Below are positions 54,366-63,215 of a stretch of 64,000 bases of DNA, one piece after another. The DNA lies in assembly GCF_015624505.1 (NCBI RefSeq), contig NZ_CP061379.1, forward strand, positions 3,596,001 through 3,660,000, read 5' to 3'. A program made the position numbers and the translations under genes. The notes beneath the pieces were generated by a model. It did no database searches. It saw only the letters and a list, made by a program, of their open reading frames with translations, and had not been told where the DNA came from. This DNA is from Bradyrhizobium commune. Its GTDB lineage: Bacteria; Pseudomonadota; Alphaproteobacteria; Rhizobiales; Xanthobacteraceae. Each line of letters opens with the position of its first letter. The stretch's first letter is position 1.

Positions 54366-54691
54366 TCCATGGTCCCCCTGCGAAACCACTCTACAAACCA
54401 AGGTCCGCGATCCCAGCGGATTGAGACTCAATCGATGCCAAGGATGATGGCACGGCATCGTTTCGCATTTGTCACGCTGAAGCAACAATGCGGCAAAATA
54501 CGGATGGAGTGAGGGAACTTCTGCAACGGGGGATAGAGGTAGGGCCTTTAGCTTTTGTTAACGAATGGGGTTCGCGCGACGGTTGCGGGCGGCCCAAAGC
54601 GCCACGAACGGCAAGATTGCGCGTGTTCCCTGGCCGAAATCCGGTGTATTGAGTTCCACGGACCCGTCCTTTCAGCCTTTGCCCCGAACCC
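54366..54691. other. Divergent intergenic region with CtrA-like site
   Basis: About 326 bases between the transglycosylase and the cyclase. TTTA-N7-TTAAC at 54547-54562 resembles a CtrA site (seven of eight). An imperfect hairpin occurs near 54434-54462. No gene is supported. Confidence 0.45.
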
Positions 54692-56428
54692 ATGCCGATT
54701 TTCAACCAGTCGATCCGGCGCAAGATCGTCGGCATCGCCCTCGGATTGATCGTTCTGATGCTGGTCACCTCGATCCTGTCGATGGTGATGTCGAGCAAGG
54801 TCGGTGTCCTCCTCGATGAGCTGACCAACCGCTATATTCCCGCCTACGGGCATCTGGCGCGCGCGAACATCCGCTCGCTGGAGCGGGCGCTGGCGCTGCG
54901 GCGCCTGGTCATGACCAAAATGCAGTCGCCCTCGGACGAGGAGGCCTATACGGCGCGGCTGCACGAGTTCGAGGAGGTCGACCGCAAGATCGAGGAGGAG
55001 GCCGAGGGCGCGCGGTCGCTGATCAATGCAATCATCGACGATCCCAGGACGCCGTCCGACAATGCCACGCTGGCGCGGATTGAGACCCGCATCGAGACCG
55101 CCGTCACGGAGCTGCGCCGCGACCTGAACGAGGACCACGCCAAGCTCCTCAAGCAGGTCGACGCCAGGCAGATGGATGATGCCCGCGCCACGTTGGAGCA
55201 TCTCGACGTTCTCCGCGACCAGTTCAACCTGAAGATCGATGCGATCCGCGCCGACATGCTGAAGCAGGTCTTCTTCTCGACGTCTCAGGTGATCGGCCAT
55301 CAGCGCCAGGCGATCATCATCTCGGGCATCGTGACGTTGCTTGCGGCAATCGTCGGATTTGCCTTCGCACTGCTCGTCTCAAGCGGCATCACCCGCCCGG
55401 TGCGGCTGCTGCTGGCTGGTGCCCGAGAGGTCGAGGCGGGCCGCTTCGACAAGAGCATCACCGTCTCGACCCAGGACGAGATCGGCGAGCTCGCCGCCGC
55501 GTTCAACCGCATGATCGAGCAGTTGCGCCACAACGAGCGCATTCGCGAGACCTTTGGCCGCTACATCGATCCCAAGGTGGTGCAGGGGCTGATCGACCGG
55601 CCGGAGGTCACGATCGACGGCCAGCGCCGGGTGATGACCATCATGTTCTGCGACATGAGCGGCTTCACCGCGATGAGCGAGGGCATGACCCCGCGCGGCC
55701 TCGTCAAGGTGATGAATCACTATTTCACGGTGATGTCCGGCCCCATCCGGAACAACCGCGGCGTCATCGACAAATATATCGGCGATGCCATCATGTCCTA
55801 TTGGGGCCCGCCCTTTGTCGAGGCGGACGAGCAGGCAGTGCTGGCGTGCCTGTCGGCCATCGACATGGCCGATCAGGTGCCGATGCTTCAGAAGCAGTTG
55901 CCTGATCTGCTCGGCATCCGCGCCATGCCGGTGCCGTGCGATTTGCGCATCGGCATCGCCACCGGCGAGGTCCTGACCGGCAGCATCGGCTCCGAGCTGA
56001 TGATGAGCTTTACGGTGATGGGCGACGCGGTGAACCTTGCGTCGCGCTTGGAGGCCGTCAACAAGGTCTACGGCACGCGCATCCTGATCTCGCCGGCCAC
56101 GGCTGAAGCAATCGGGTCGCTTCTCGAATTGCGCGAGATCGACCGGCTCGCGGTCGTGGGCCAGAGTGCGCCGCAACCGATCTTCGAGGTGATGGGCAGG
56201 GCAGGCGCGCTCACCGCGGCGCAGGACAGCCTGCGGCAGCACTATGCGGCGGGCCTTACCGCCTATCGCGCGCGTCGCTTCGACGATGCGCGCACCGCGT
56301 TCAACGCCGCGCTTGAGAGCGCCCCCGGCGACGGGCCTTCGCAGGCCATGCTCGACCGCATCGCCCAGTTCGGGACGAGCCCGCCCGACGCGGGCTGGGA
56401 CGGCGCTTGGCGGATGGACCACAAATAG
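54692..56428 (+). CDS. HAMP-domain adenylate/guanylate cyclase (class III)
   Basis: A 578-residue membrane cyclase. Two membrane segments (about 12-32 and 210-230) flank a helical periplasmic sensor; HAMP follows; the class III cyclase domain spans about 310-500. Metal Asps are in FCDMSGFTAMSE and YIGDAIMSYWG; the purine-site residues (Lys in IDKYIGD, Thr in SFTVMGDAVNLASRLE) favour ATP; the Asn-Arg pair is intact. A TPR-like tail ends it. It probably makes cAMP in response to an outside signal. Confidence 0.92.
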   Translation: MPIFNQSIRRKIVGIALGLIVLMLVTSILSMVMSSKVGVLLDELTNRYIPAYGHLARANIRSLERALALRRLVMTKMQSPSDEEAYTARLHEFEEVDRKIEEEAEGARSLINAIIDDPRTPSDNATLARIETRIETAVTELRRDLNEDHAKLLKQVDARQMDDARATLEHLDVLRDQFNLKIDAIRADMLKQVFFSTSQVIGHQRQAIIISGIVTLLAAIVGFAFALLVSSGITRPVRLLLAGAREVEAGRFDKSITVSTQDEIGELAAAFNRMIEQLRHNERIRETFGRYIDPKVVQGLIDRPEVTIDGQRRVMTIMFCDMSGFTAMSEGMTPRGLVKVMNHYFTVMSGPIRNNRGVIDKYIGDAIMSYWGPPFVEADEQAVLACLSAIDMADQVPMLQKQLPDLLGIRAMPVPCDLRIGIATGEVLTGSIGSELMMSFTVMGDAVNLASRLEAVNKVYGTRILISPATAEAIGSLLELREIDRLAVVGQSAPQPIFEVMGRAGALTAAQDSLRQHYAAGLTAYRARRFDDARTAFNAALESAPGDGPSQAMLDRIAQFGTSPPDAGWDGAWRMDHK

Positions 56429-56535
56429 CGGTCTCTGCCTGAGAATAATTGATTCTACCTCATAACGATGTTCGCCCTGACTCATTTTCCGGGCTTAGGT
56501 TTGTTGTCCTTGAGGCGTTTAATGGGGACACGCCG

Positions 56536-56712
56536 ATGACAGAACTTGAGGACAGGCTGGAACGGTTCGAGACGCTCACCGCCGAATGCGAGCTGATTGC
56601 CAAGCTCGCCACCGACAGCGCCAAGCGGGAATTCTATCTCAAGCTCGGCGAGCATTATTTTCAGCTCGCGAACGAGACGCGGCGCGCGGTTGCGACCAGA
56701 GCTGCGGCTTAA
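56536..56712 (+). CDS. Small helical hypothetical protein
   Basis: 58 residues, largely one amphipathic helix pair (TELEDRLERFETLTAECELI and FYLKLGEHYFQLANETRRAV). GGGGA lies before the ATG. The gap to the cyclase is 107 bases. Similar small proteins occur in Bradyrhizobium; no function is known. Confidence 0.6.
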   Translation: MTELEDRLERFETLTAECELIAKLATDSAKREFYLKLGEHYFQLANETRRAVATRAAA

Positions 56713-56947
56713 GCTGGTGGCTTGACGTAAGCCTCGGACAGGCAAACCGCTGCATGATGCATGGAACCATCGCGAGCGGGCGAGCCTGCGCGGCTGAAAG
56801 CCGTTCTTAACGATTGACGCGCATCCTTGGTAAGGATGTGAGGCTGAGGCGCAGTGCGCGAATCCTCACGATGGGAATGCCGGGGCTCGTTGCAGTGCAA
56901 TGGGCCTCGTAGACGCCGTCGCACGGTGCTTTTTGGCAGGGCCACCC

Positions 56948-57160
56948 ATGCGTGTTGTTGCAGTCATCATGTTTGCTCTCATGCTGGCAGCCTGCAACCA
57001 GGAGCAGGACATCACGGGCTCGACTCCGCTCTGCCCGATGCGGAACTACAGCTCCTACAATCCCCGCGACATGAACCAGTGCGTGGCCGCCTGCAAGTCG
57101 TGCGATCACGGCAACACGGTCACCTGCACCACGTCCTGCACGTTGCACGGCGCGCGCTGA
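56948..57160 (+). CDS. Small Cys-rich lipoprotein
   Basis: 70 residues: signal peptide with a lipobox (LMLAAC, Cys16) and a mature part of about 55 residues carrying seven cysteines, several in pairs (CVAACKSC, CTTSC). Disulfide bonding or metal binding in the periplasm is likely but unproven. GGCAGGG precedes the ATG. No family is recognised. Confidence 0.7.
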   Translation: MRVVAVIMFALMLAACNQEQDITGSTPLCPMRNYSSYNPRDMNQCVAACKSCDHGNTVTCTTSCTLHGAR

Positions 57161-57254
57161 GCGCGTTGCAAGGATCGCAACCGCCCCATCTCCTGCCGCC
57201 ATCCTCCCCTCAGCTCCGACCTGCTAGGCTGACCCCAGCGTCAGGGGACCAGGG

Positions 57255-58103
57255 ATGAAATTTGCGAGTTTTGCGATCGACAGCACCGCGTCGTGGGGCC
57301 TGGTTGAGGGTGACAACGTGGCCAACCTGGGCCCGGTTCTGGGTGACCGCTATCCCGACTTGAAATCGGCGATCGCTGCGGGCGCGCTGGCCGAGGCCGC
57401 CAAATCCGCGGCCAAGGCGACGCGCCATCCGCTGGCGAAGATCGCCTTCCTGCCGGTGATCCCGAACCCGGACAAGATCCTCTGCATCGGCTTGAACTAC
57501 GAGAACCACCGCAAGGAGACCGGGCGCACGGAGGTCGAGAACCCCACCGTGTTCGGCCGCTTCGCCAATAGCCAGACCGGGCATCTCACCGACATCATCC
57601 GCCCAAAGGTCTCGACCCAGCTCGACTTCGAGGGCGAACTCGCGGTCGTGATCGGCAAGGCCGGCCGCCACATCAAGCCGGCCGAGGCCTGGGGCCACAT
57701 CGCCGGCTATGCCTGCTACAACGAGGGCAGCGTGCGCGACTATCAGCGCCACACCCACCAGTTCACACCGGGCAAGAATTTTCCCGCAACCGGCGGCTTC
57801 GGCCCGTATCTGGTGACGCCCGACGAGGTCGGCGATGTCGGTCCGCTGCGGTTGCAGACCAGGTTGAACGGGGAGGTGGTGCAGGACACCACCATCGACC
57901 AGATGATCTTCGATATCCCGCGCCAGATCGAATATTGCTCGCAGTTTACCCGGCTCGAACCCGGCGACGTCATCGCCACCGGCACGCCCGGCGGTGTCGG
58001 CTCCAGGCGTACCCCGCCGATCTGGATGAAGGCCGGCGACGTCGTCGAGGTCGAGATCGACAAGGTCGGTCTGTTGCGTAACGGGATCGCCGACGAGGCC
58101 TGA
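57255..58103 (+). CDS. Fumarylacetoacetate hydrolase family protein
   Basis: A 282-residue enzyme of the FAH/2-keto-4-pentenoate hydratase fold. Metal-binding Glu pair in LDFEGELAVVIGKAGR, the helix with GYACYNEGSVRDYQRHT, and the C-terminal TGTPGGVGSRRTPPIWMKAGD are all present. Members act on oxaloacetate, acylpyruvates or aromatic breakdown products; the substrate here is unknown. Its stop overlaps the start of the next gene (TGATG). Confidence 0.92.
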   Translation: MKFASFAIDSTASWGLVEGDNVANLGPVLGDRYPDLKSAIAAGALAEAAKSAAKATRHPLAKIAFLPVIPNPDKILCIGLNYENHRKETGRTEVENPTVFGRFANSQTGHLTDIIRPKVSTQLDFEGELAVVIGKAGRHIKPAEAWGHIAGYACYNEGSVRDYQRHTHQFTPGKNFPATGGFGPYLVTPDEVGDVGPLRLQTRLNGEVVQDTTIDQMIFDIPRQIEYCSQFTRLEPGDVIATGTPGGVGSRRTPPIWMKAGDVVEVEIDKVGLLRNGIADEA

Positions 58104-58663
58104 TGTCCTCGGAAGTGACGACGGCCTATGCGCCGCTCCTGCGCCGGATCCATTGGGCGACGGCGGTGCTCTTCATTGCAGCCATGTTGATCGGCTTCTA
58201 TTGCGGCCTTCAGCCGCCTGGCACCTCGCCGCGGCGCTAGCTATTGGAGGTGCACAAATCGCTCGGCATGACGCTGTTCTTCCTGTCCATCCTGCGGCTG
58301 ATGGTGCGTGCTGCCACGAAGGTGCCGCCCGAGCCGTCGTCGTTCGGTGCCCTCGTGACGTTCGCTGCACGGCTCAACCACGCGGCGCTGTACTTCATCC
58401 TGTTCGCGATGCCGCTCACCGGCTACGCCTTCTCGTCGGCCGGCGGTTACTCGCTGAAATATTTCTGGACCTTCAGCTGGCCGCGACTGGTGGTGGGGAG
58501 TCCTGAGATCGCGCATGCGGGCGAGGTCACGCATGACGCGCTGGCCTATGTCGTCTATGCCGCGGTGGCCTTGCACATCGCGGCCACCGCCTGGCACGCC
58601 GTGGTGATGCGCGATGGAACGCTGGCACGGATGTGGCCGCGTTCGGGGAGCGCCGAGGGCTGA
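58103..58663 (+). pseudogene. Cytochrome b561 gene interrupted by an in-frame amber codon
   Basis: The frame begins MSSEVTTAYAPLLRRIHWAT and stops at TAG (58238-58240) after 45 codons, then stays open in the same frame to 58663. Together it reads as a four-helix b-type cytochrome of about 186 residues: heme His candidates in RRIHW, VHKSLG, RLNHAALYF and ALHIAATAWHAVV. The family moves electrons in the inner membrane. No other lesion is seen. It is coupled to the FAH gene upstream. A sequencing error, suppression or recent loss are all possible. Confidence 0.75.
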
Positions 58664-58735
58664 CGGTGCCGGTGCACCGGAACGAATTGCGTAGGAAAAT
58701 CATTGAAGGAACGGGCAGGACGCGGAGTCCTATGG

Positions 58736-58993
58736 ATGGGTATGCTCGATCCCGGTCGGTTCCTGGTGGCGTGCTCGCATTGCGAGGCTTGGCCGATGGC
58801 GGCCAATGTGAAACGCGCAAGCTGGTCGGCGTCCCCGCATGAGGTTCGCTTCGTCTGCCCGCGCTGCCGCCGCGAGGAGACCGCGATCGTGTCCGCCTCC
58901 GGACAGCTGATGCCGATCAAACGCCTCGACGTTCCGCCGCAGGATGTGACCGCGGCCTGGGCCCAGGCCCAGCGCCCGCGCGGGCGGACATAA
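58736..58993 (+). CDS. Small zinc-ribbon-like hypothetical protein
   Basis: 85 residues from the ATG at 58736 (MGMLDPGRFLVACSHCEAW). Two knuckles, CSHC and CPRC, about 30 residues apart suit a zinc ribbon. The C-terminal part is plain. CGGAG lies eight bases upstream. Function unknown. Ends 50 bases before the cbt-linked membrane gene. Confidence 0.6.
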   Translation: MGMLDPGRFLVACSHCEAWPMAANVKRASWSASPHEVRFVCPRCRREETAIVSASGQLMPIKRLDVPPQDVTAAWAQAQRPRGRT

Positions 58994-59043
58994 GCACCAG
59001 CCCTTTGGCAAATGTGCTAAGGTGGGGGCCGGAAGGATTTTCC

Positions 59044-59625
59044 ATGGCCACTGACATGCTTTCATCCCAGGCCGACCGTTTCCGGCTTCATCCCGTCGCG
59101 CCGCGCCATGCAGCAATGTTCTGCTTTGCGCTGCTGACGGCGTCATGCGCGCTCGCAAGCTTCGCGCTCGCCTGCGCGACGCCGTTTGCGGCCTTCGCCG
59201 TCGTCGCGGCCGCGACACTGCCGCTGCGTCCGGCGCTGCTGGTCGTCATCGGCGCGTGGCTCGTCAACCAGACCATCGGCTTCGGCGCGCTGCATTACCC
59301 GATCGATGGCAGCACGATCGCCTGGGGCTTTGTCATCGGCGCCGCGGCGCTGGTTGCGACGGTTGTGTCGTCGGCCACCCTCCGCGCGCTGCCACAGGGC
59401 CGCACGCCGCTGGTGCTGGCGCTCACCCTTGTCGCTGCCTGCGCGGCCTATGAGCTCGTGCTGTTCGCCGTGACGCCAGCCCTCGGCGGAGAGGGCGCCT
59501 TCACCTTGGCCATCGTGACGCGGATCGGGCTGACCAGCGCCGTCTGGCTCGCCGGCCTCGTTGCGGCCTGCGAGATCGTCCGCCTGATCGATCCGTTCGG
59601 GCGTGGACGCGCGATCTCGACTTGA
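59044..59625 (+). CDS. Unknown membrane protein heading the cbt operon
   Basis: 193 residues with about six hydrophobic segments, including FCFALLTASCALASFALACA, ALLVVIGAWLVNQTIGFGAL and a last one near LAGLVAACEIVRLI. Conserved-looking polar spots: WLVNQTIGFGALHYP and RIGLTSAVWLAG. It starts after GGAAGGATTTT and is overlapped by the next gene (TTGA). The position suggests a role in cobalt or cobamide precursor import; I do not recognise the family with certainty. Confidence 0.7.
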   Translation: MATDMLSSQADRFRLHPVAPRHAAMFCFALLTASCALASFALACATPFAAFAVVAAATLPLRPALLVVIGAWLVNQTIGFGALHYPIDGSTIAWGFVIGAAALVATVVSSATLRALPQGRTPLVLALTLVAACAAYELVLFAVTPALGGEGAFTLAIVTRIGLTSAVWLAGLVAACEIVRLIDPFGRGRAIST

Positions 59626-59918
59626 ACGACGAGGTTCAGTGGCGCGATGACATCGCCTCGGTGGTGTTTGCGGTCCCGGGACACGGCGCGATCTGCGCCG
59701 TTCACCGCGGCGCATTCCGGACCCTGATCGGCGCAAATCCCGCGCCGCTCGACTGCATCAGCTATTTCCGGCGATTCGAGGCGGCGTTTCGCGCCGCCGC
59801 CGCCGCCAAGATCGTCCACAAGGGCATTTTGGCAGGCACGAGCCTGCATCTTACCAGTCGCGACGTCGCCCGGAAGCTGCTAGAAGACCACGAAATCGCC
59901 AACGGAGAAGATCCATGA
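59622..59918 (+). CDS. Hypothetical protein in the cbt operon
   Basis: 98 residues from a TTG start that overlaps the previous stop (TTGA), and its own stop overlaps the cbtB start (ATGA). It looks soluble: a short beta part (SVVFAVPGHGAICAVHRGAF) and a helix (YFRRFEAAFRAAAAAKI). The pattern is faintly like DUF1488. Function unknown; double overlap argues for joint translation. Confidence 0.65.
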   Translation: MNDEVQWRDDIASVVFAVPGHGAICAVHRGAFRTLIGANPAPLDCISYFRRFEAAFRAAAAAKIVHKGILAGTSLHLTSRDVARKLLEDHEIANGEDP

Positions 59919-60112
59919 GCCCAGCTCAGCTCACGAACGCCAATGTCACGCAGCTGCCGGCCGCGGTCGGGCAGGTGGGACGGCTTTCGCAGGCCCTGTT
60001 GGCCATGGTGCTCGGCGTCTTCATCGTCGGCGTGGTCGGCTTCTCGCACATCGACGTCGTCCACGATGCCGCGCACGACGTGCGCCATTCCAACGCGTTT
60101 CCCTGCCACTGA
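59915..60112 (+). CDS. cbtB: CbtB, cobalt transporter small subunit
   Basis: 65 residues: one membrane segment (LLAMVLGVFIVGVVGFS) and a His-rich C-terminus (HIDVVHDAAHDVRHSNAFPCH) as in CbtB. With CbtA it forms a predicted cobalt import system linked to cobalamin supply. Overlaps the preceding gene by four bases; CGGAGAAG precedes the ATG. Confidence 0.9.
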   Translation: MSPAQLTNANVTQLPAAVGQVGRLSQALLAMVLGVFIVGVVGFSHIDVVHDAAHDVRHSNAFPCH

Positions 60113-60122
60113 CCGGGGCGGC

Positions 60123-60902
60123 ATGAGCACGTTTCGCGCGATCGTCTTCGCGTCCGTCATTGCCGGTTTCATCGTTGGTCTCGTCGTCACAGTCGCCCAG
60201 CAATTCGGCACCGTCCCCCTGATCCTGAAGGCGGAAATCTTCGAAAAGGCTGCGGAGACCCATCAGCACGACGCCGCGGCCGCGCCGCAGGCGGCGACGG
60301 TTGGTCATGATCATGCCGGCCACGACCATGCGGCTCACGATCATGCCGATCATGACCATGGCGCCGACGCCTGGGAGCCGCGCGACGGTTTTGAGCGCAA
60401 CGCCTATACGGCGGCCGCCAACGTGCTGACCGCAATCGGCTTCGCGCTGCTGCTCTCAGGCTTCTTCGCCGTCCGCAGCGGTGCGACCGGCGATAGCGTC
60501 TCCTGGCACGAAGGCCTGATGTGGGGACTGGCCGGCTTTGCCGTGTTCACCATCGCGCCCGGCCTCGGCCTCACGCCGGAGCTGCCGGGCGTTCCCGCCG
60601 CGCCGCTGCTGTCGCGCCAGATCTGGTGGACGGCCGCCGTGCTGGCGACCGCGGTCGGCCTCGGCTTTATCGTGTTCCGCCGCTCGGTGCCGGCCGCCAT
60701 TGCGGGCGTGATCCTCCTGATCCTGCCCCATAGCATCGGCGCGCCCGAGCTCGCGCATGTCGAAACCAACGTGCCGTCCTCGCTGTCGCACCAGTTCGTC
60801 ACCGCGGTCACAGTGACGAGCCTGGTGTTCTGGACCCTGCTGGGCGCCGTGACGAGCGCGGTGTTCGCGCGCTTCGATCGTGGCGCGGAATTGCGGGCCT
60901 AG
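60123..60902 (+). CDS. cbtA: CbtA, cobalt transporter membrane subunit
   Basis: 259 residues with about five to six membrane segments (first: FRAIVFASVIAGFIVGLVV). A loop after the first segment is very rich in His and Asp (GHDHAGHDHAAHDHADHDHG), apt for metal capture. The conserved HSIGAPE part is in segment five. Follows cbtB by 10 bases. Cobalt as the substrate is family knowledge, not tested here. Confidence 0.9.
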   Translation: MSTFRAIVFASVIAGFIVGLVVTVAQQFGTVPLILKAEIFEKAAETHQHDAAAAPQAATVGHDHAGHDHAAHDHADHDHGADAWEPRDGFERNAYTAAANVLTAIGFALLLSGFFAVRSGATGDSVSWHEGLMWGLAGFAVFTIAPGLGLTPELPGVPAAPLLSRQIWWTAAVLATAVGLGFIVFRRSVPAAIAGVILLILPHSIGAPELAHVETNVPSSLSHQFVTAVTVTSLVFWTLLGAVTSAVFARFDRGAELRA

Positions 60903-61490
60903 AACCCGGTCTAACGTCATCCTGGCCCAGCGCAACGGCGTCGCGATTACCCGACGGGCAAAACAGCTGCGAGGCCGTCAAGCCGCCGTTGCCTGCGCCC
61001 TCTTGGATCAAACGGTGGAGTGACCAGGCAAATCTCGGGCGAATTGCGCCGCGAGACTGCGAAGACGTGTCTGGAGAACGGCGATGCCGCCTCTTGCCGC
61101 GACTCACACCAAGCGCGCCGGCACCTTTCAAAAACGCACGCGCACGGCAGGTGGCTATGAGTTCTGAGGTTGTGGATACCGCCTCTGCCGCCGGTACGCC
61201 GGTAGCTAAATTCGTGTCCCGTGAGCCACGATTGTGCCGTCTCTGCAACAGTTACGGGCGATTTAACCCTTATCGCAGCCGGTTCGCACCGGCGCCGCTT
61301 TTTGGCCACACCTGAACATGAATAAAATCGCTCTAAGTTTTAGGGGCTGCGGAGTGCTCGCGGCAGGCGACGGGAAATCCCAAGGTCGATTCAAATCTTG
61401 GGTCTGATGTTCCGGGTCTGACAAGGGTTCGCCAAGGAAACTGAACAAGGAAACTGGGCCAAGGAAACTCGGCCAAGGAAACTGGTCGCG
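60903..61490. other. Long gap before ilvD
   Basis: 588 bases. Short open frames exist (one of 108 codons at 60989-61315), but codon use is poor and no product is recognisable. A hairpin CCCAAG ... CTTGGG lies at 61379-61402, and a fourfold repeat of an AAGGAAACT unit follows (separate entry). It should hold the ilvD promoter and leader. Confidence 0.5.
61431..61485 (+). repeat. Four tandem units around AAGGAAACT before ilvD
   Basis: Units at 61431, 61446, 61458 and 61472 share CAAGGAAACT with 12-15 base spacing. Each holds a Shine-Dalgarno-like AAGGA. The last ends 5 bases before the ilvD ATG, with AAGGA 11 bases from it. Confidence 0.75.
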
Positions 61491-63215
61491 ATGGACGCCA
61501 AGACCAACATCAAGCAGAGGCTGCCGAGCCGTCACGTGACGGAAGGCCCTGCGCGCGCCCCCCATCGGTCCTACTTCTATGCCATGGGTCTGACCACCGA
61601 GCAGATCCACCAGCCCTTCGTCGGCGTCGCCTCCTGCTGGAACGAGGCTGCCCCCTGCAACATCGCCCTGATGCGCCAGGCGCAGGCGGTGAAGAAGGGC
61701 GTCGCCTCCGCCGGCGGCACGCCCCGTGAGTTCTGCACCATCACCGTGACCGATGGCATCGCGATGGGCCATGACGGCATGCGCTCCTCGCTGCCGTCGC
61801 GCGAGTGCATCGCCGATTCCGTCGAGCTGACCGTGCGCGGCCACGCCTACGACGCCCTCGTCGGCCTTGCCGGCTGCGACAAGTCACTGCCGGGCATGAT
61901 GATGGCGATGGTCCGCCTCAACGTCCCCTCGATTTTCATTTACGGCGGCTCGATCCTGCCCGGCAATTTCCGCGGGCAGCAGGTCACCGTGCAGGACATG
62001 TTCGAAGCCGTCGGCAAGCACTCGGTGGGTGCCATGTCGGACGAGGACCTCGACGAGATCGAGCGCGTGGCATGCCCCTCGGCGGGCGCCTGCGGCGCGC
62101 AGTTCACCGCCAACACCATGGCGACCGTCTCGGAAGCGATTGGCCTCGCGCTGCCTTACTCGGCCGGTGCCCCGGCACCGTATGAAATCCGCGACGCCTT
62201 CTGCATGACCGCAGGCGAGAAGGTCATGGACCTGATCGCGTCCAATCTCCGGCCGCGCGACATCGTCACCCGCAAGGCGCTGGAGAATGCAGCGGCCGTG
62301 GTCGCTGCCTCCGGCGGCTCGACCAATGCTGCGCTGCACCTGCCGGCGATCGCGCACGAGGCCGGCATCAAGTTCGATCTGTTCGACGTCGCCGAAATCT
62401 TCAAAAAGACACCTTATGTCGCGGATTTGAAGCCGGGTGGCCGTTATGTCGCCAAAGACATGTTTGAAGTTGGCGGCATTCCGCTTCTGATGAAGACGCT
62501 GCTCGACAACGGATTTCTCCACGGCGACTGCATTACGGTCACCGGTCGAACGATCGCCGAAAATCTCAAGAGCGTGAAATGGAATCCGCACCAGGACGTG
62601 GTGCACCCGGCCGACAAGCCCATCACCGTCACCGGTGGTGTGGTTGGTCTGAAGGGCAATTTGGCGCCAGAAGGTGCGATCGTGAAAGTCGCGGGAATGT
62701 CCAACCTGAGGTTCACCGGTCCGGCGCGTTGCTTCGACCGGGAGGAGGACGCGTTCGACGCCGTCCAGAACCGCACCTATCGCGAAGGCGAAGTCATCGT
62801 GATCCGCTACGAGGGCCCCAAGGGCGGTCCTGGCATGCGGGAAATGCTCCAGACCACCGCGGCGCTGACCGGGCAGGGCATGGGCGGCAAGATCGCGCTC
62901 ATCACCGACGGCCGCTTCTCCGGCGCCACCCGCGGCTTCTGCATCGGCCATGTCGGGCCTGAGGCCGCCATCGGCGGTCCGATCGCACTGTTGCAGGATG
63001 GCGACATCATCGAGATCGATGCCGTCGCCGGAATCCTTAACGTAAAATTGAGCGACGACGAGCTGGCCCAGCGCAAGACCAAATGGAGCCCTCGCGCGAC
63101 GAACCATACGTCGGGTGCGCTCTGGAAATATGCTCAGCAGGTTGGGCCAGCGGTCGATGGGGCAGTGACCCATCCGGGTGGCGCGCACGAGAAACAGTGC
63201 TATGCGGACATCTAA
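61491..63215 (+). CDS. ilvD: Dihydroxy-acid dehydratase
   Basis: Makes the 2-oxo acids for valine, leucine and isoleucine. 574 residues. The iron-sulfur cluster cysteines lie in ASCWNEAAPC, AGCDKSLPGMMMA and CPSAGACGAQFTANTM. The C-terminal GKIALITDGRFSGATRGFCIGH and GGPIALLQDGD are typical. Its end overlaps the exoR start by 16 bases. Confidence 0.98.
   Translation: MDAKTNIKQRLPSRHVTEGPARAPHRSYFYAMGLTTEQIHQPFVGVASCWNEAAPCNIALMRQAQAVKKGVASAGGTPREFCTITVTDGIAMGHDGMRSSLPSRECIADSVELTVRGHAYDALVGLAGCDKSLPGMMMAMVRLNVPSIFIYGGSILPGNFRGQQVTVQDMFEAVGKHSVGAMSDEDLDEIERVACPSAGACGAQFTANTMATVSEAIGLALPYSAGAPAPYEIRDAFCMTAGEKVMDLIASNLRPRDIVTRKALENAAAVVAASGGSTNAALHLPAIAHEAGIKFDLFDVAEIFKKTPYVADLKPGGRYVAKDMFEVGGIPLLMKTLLDNGFLHGDCITVTGRTIAENLKSVKWNPHQDVVHPADKPITVTGGVVGLKGNLAPEGAIVKVAGMSNLRFTGPARCFDREEDAFDAVQNRTYREGEVIVIRYEGPKGGPGMREMLQTTAALTGQGMGGKIALITDGRFSGATRGFCIGHVGPEAAIGGPIALLQDGDIIEIDAVAGILNVKLSDDELAQRKTKWSPRATNHTSGALWKYAQQVGPAVDGAVTHPGGAHEKQCYADI

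Noticed and set aside
58600..59050. Cobalamin riboswitch expected before cbt genes
   Set aside because: I looked for the B12 box and supporting stems upstream of 59044 and of cbtB and saw none; the room is taken up by the zinc-ribbon gene.
60989..61315. 108-codon plus-strand frame upstream of ilvD
   Set aside because: TTG start, mixed codon use, no recognisable product, no good ribosome site. An internal ATG at 61158 gives 52 codons with an AGGTGG nearby but equally weak codon use.
61379..61402. Hairpin CCCAAG ... CTTGGG as an attenuator of ilvD
   Set aside because: No leader peptide rich in Ile, Val or Leu and no T tract; noted only as a stem.
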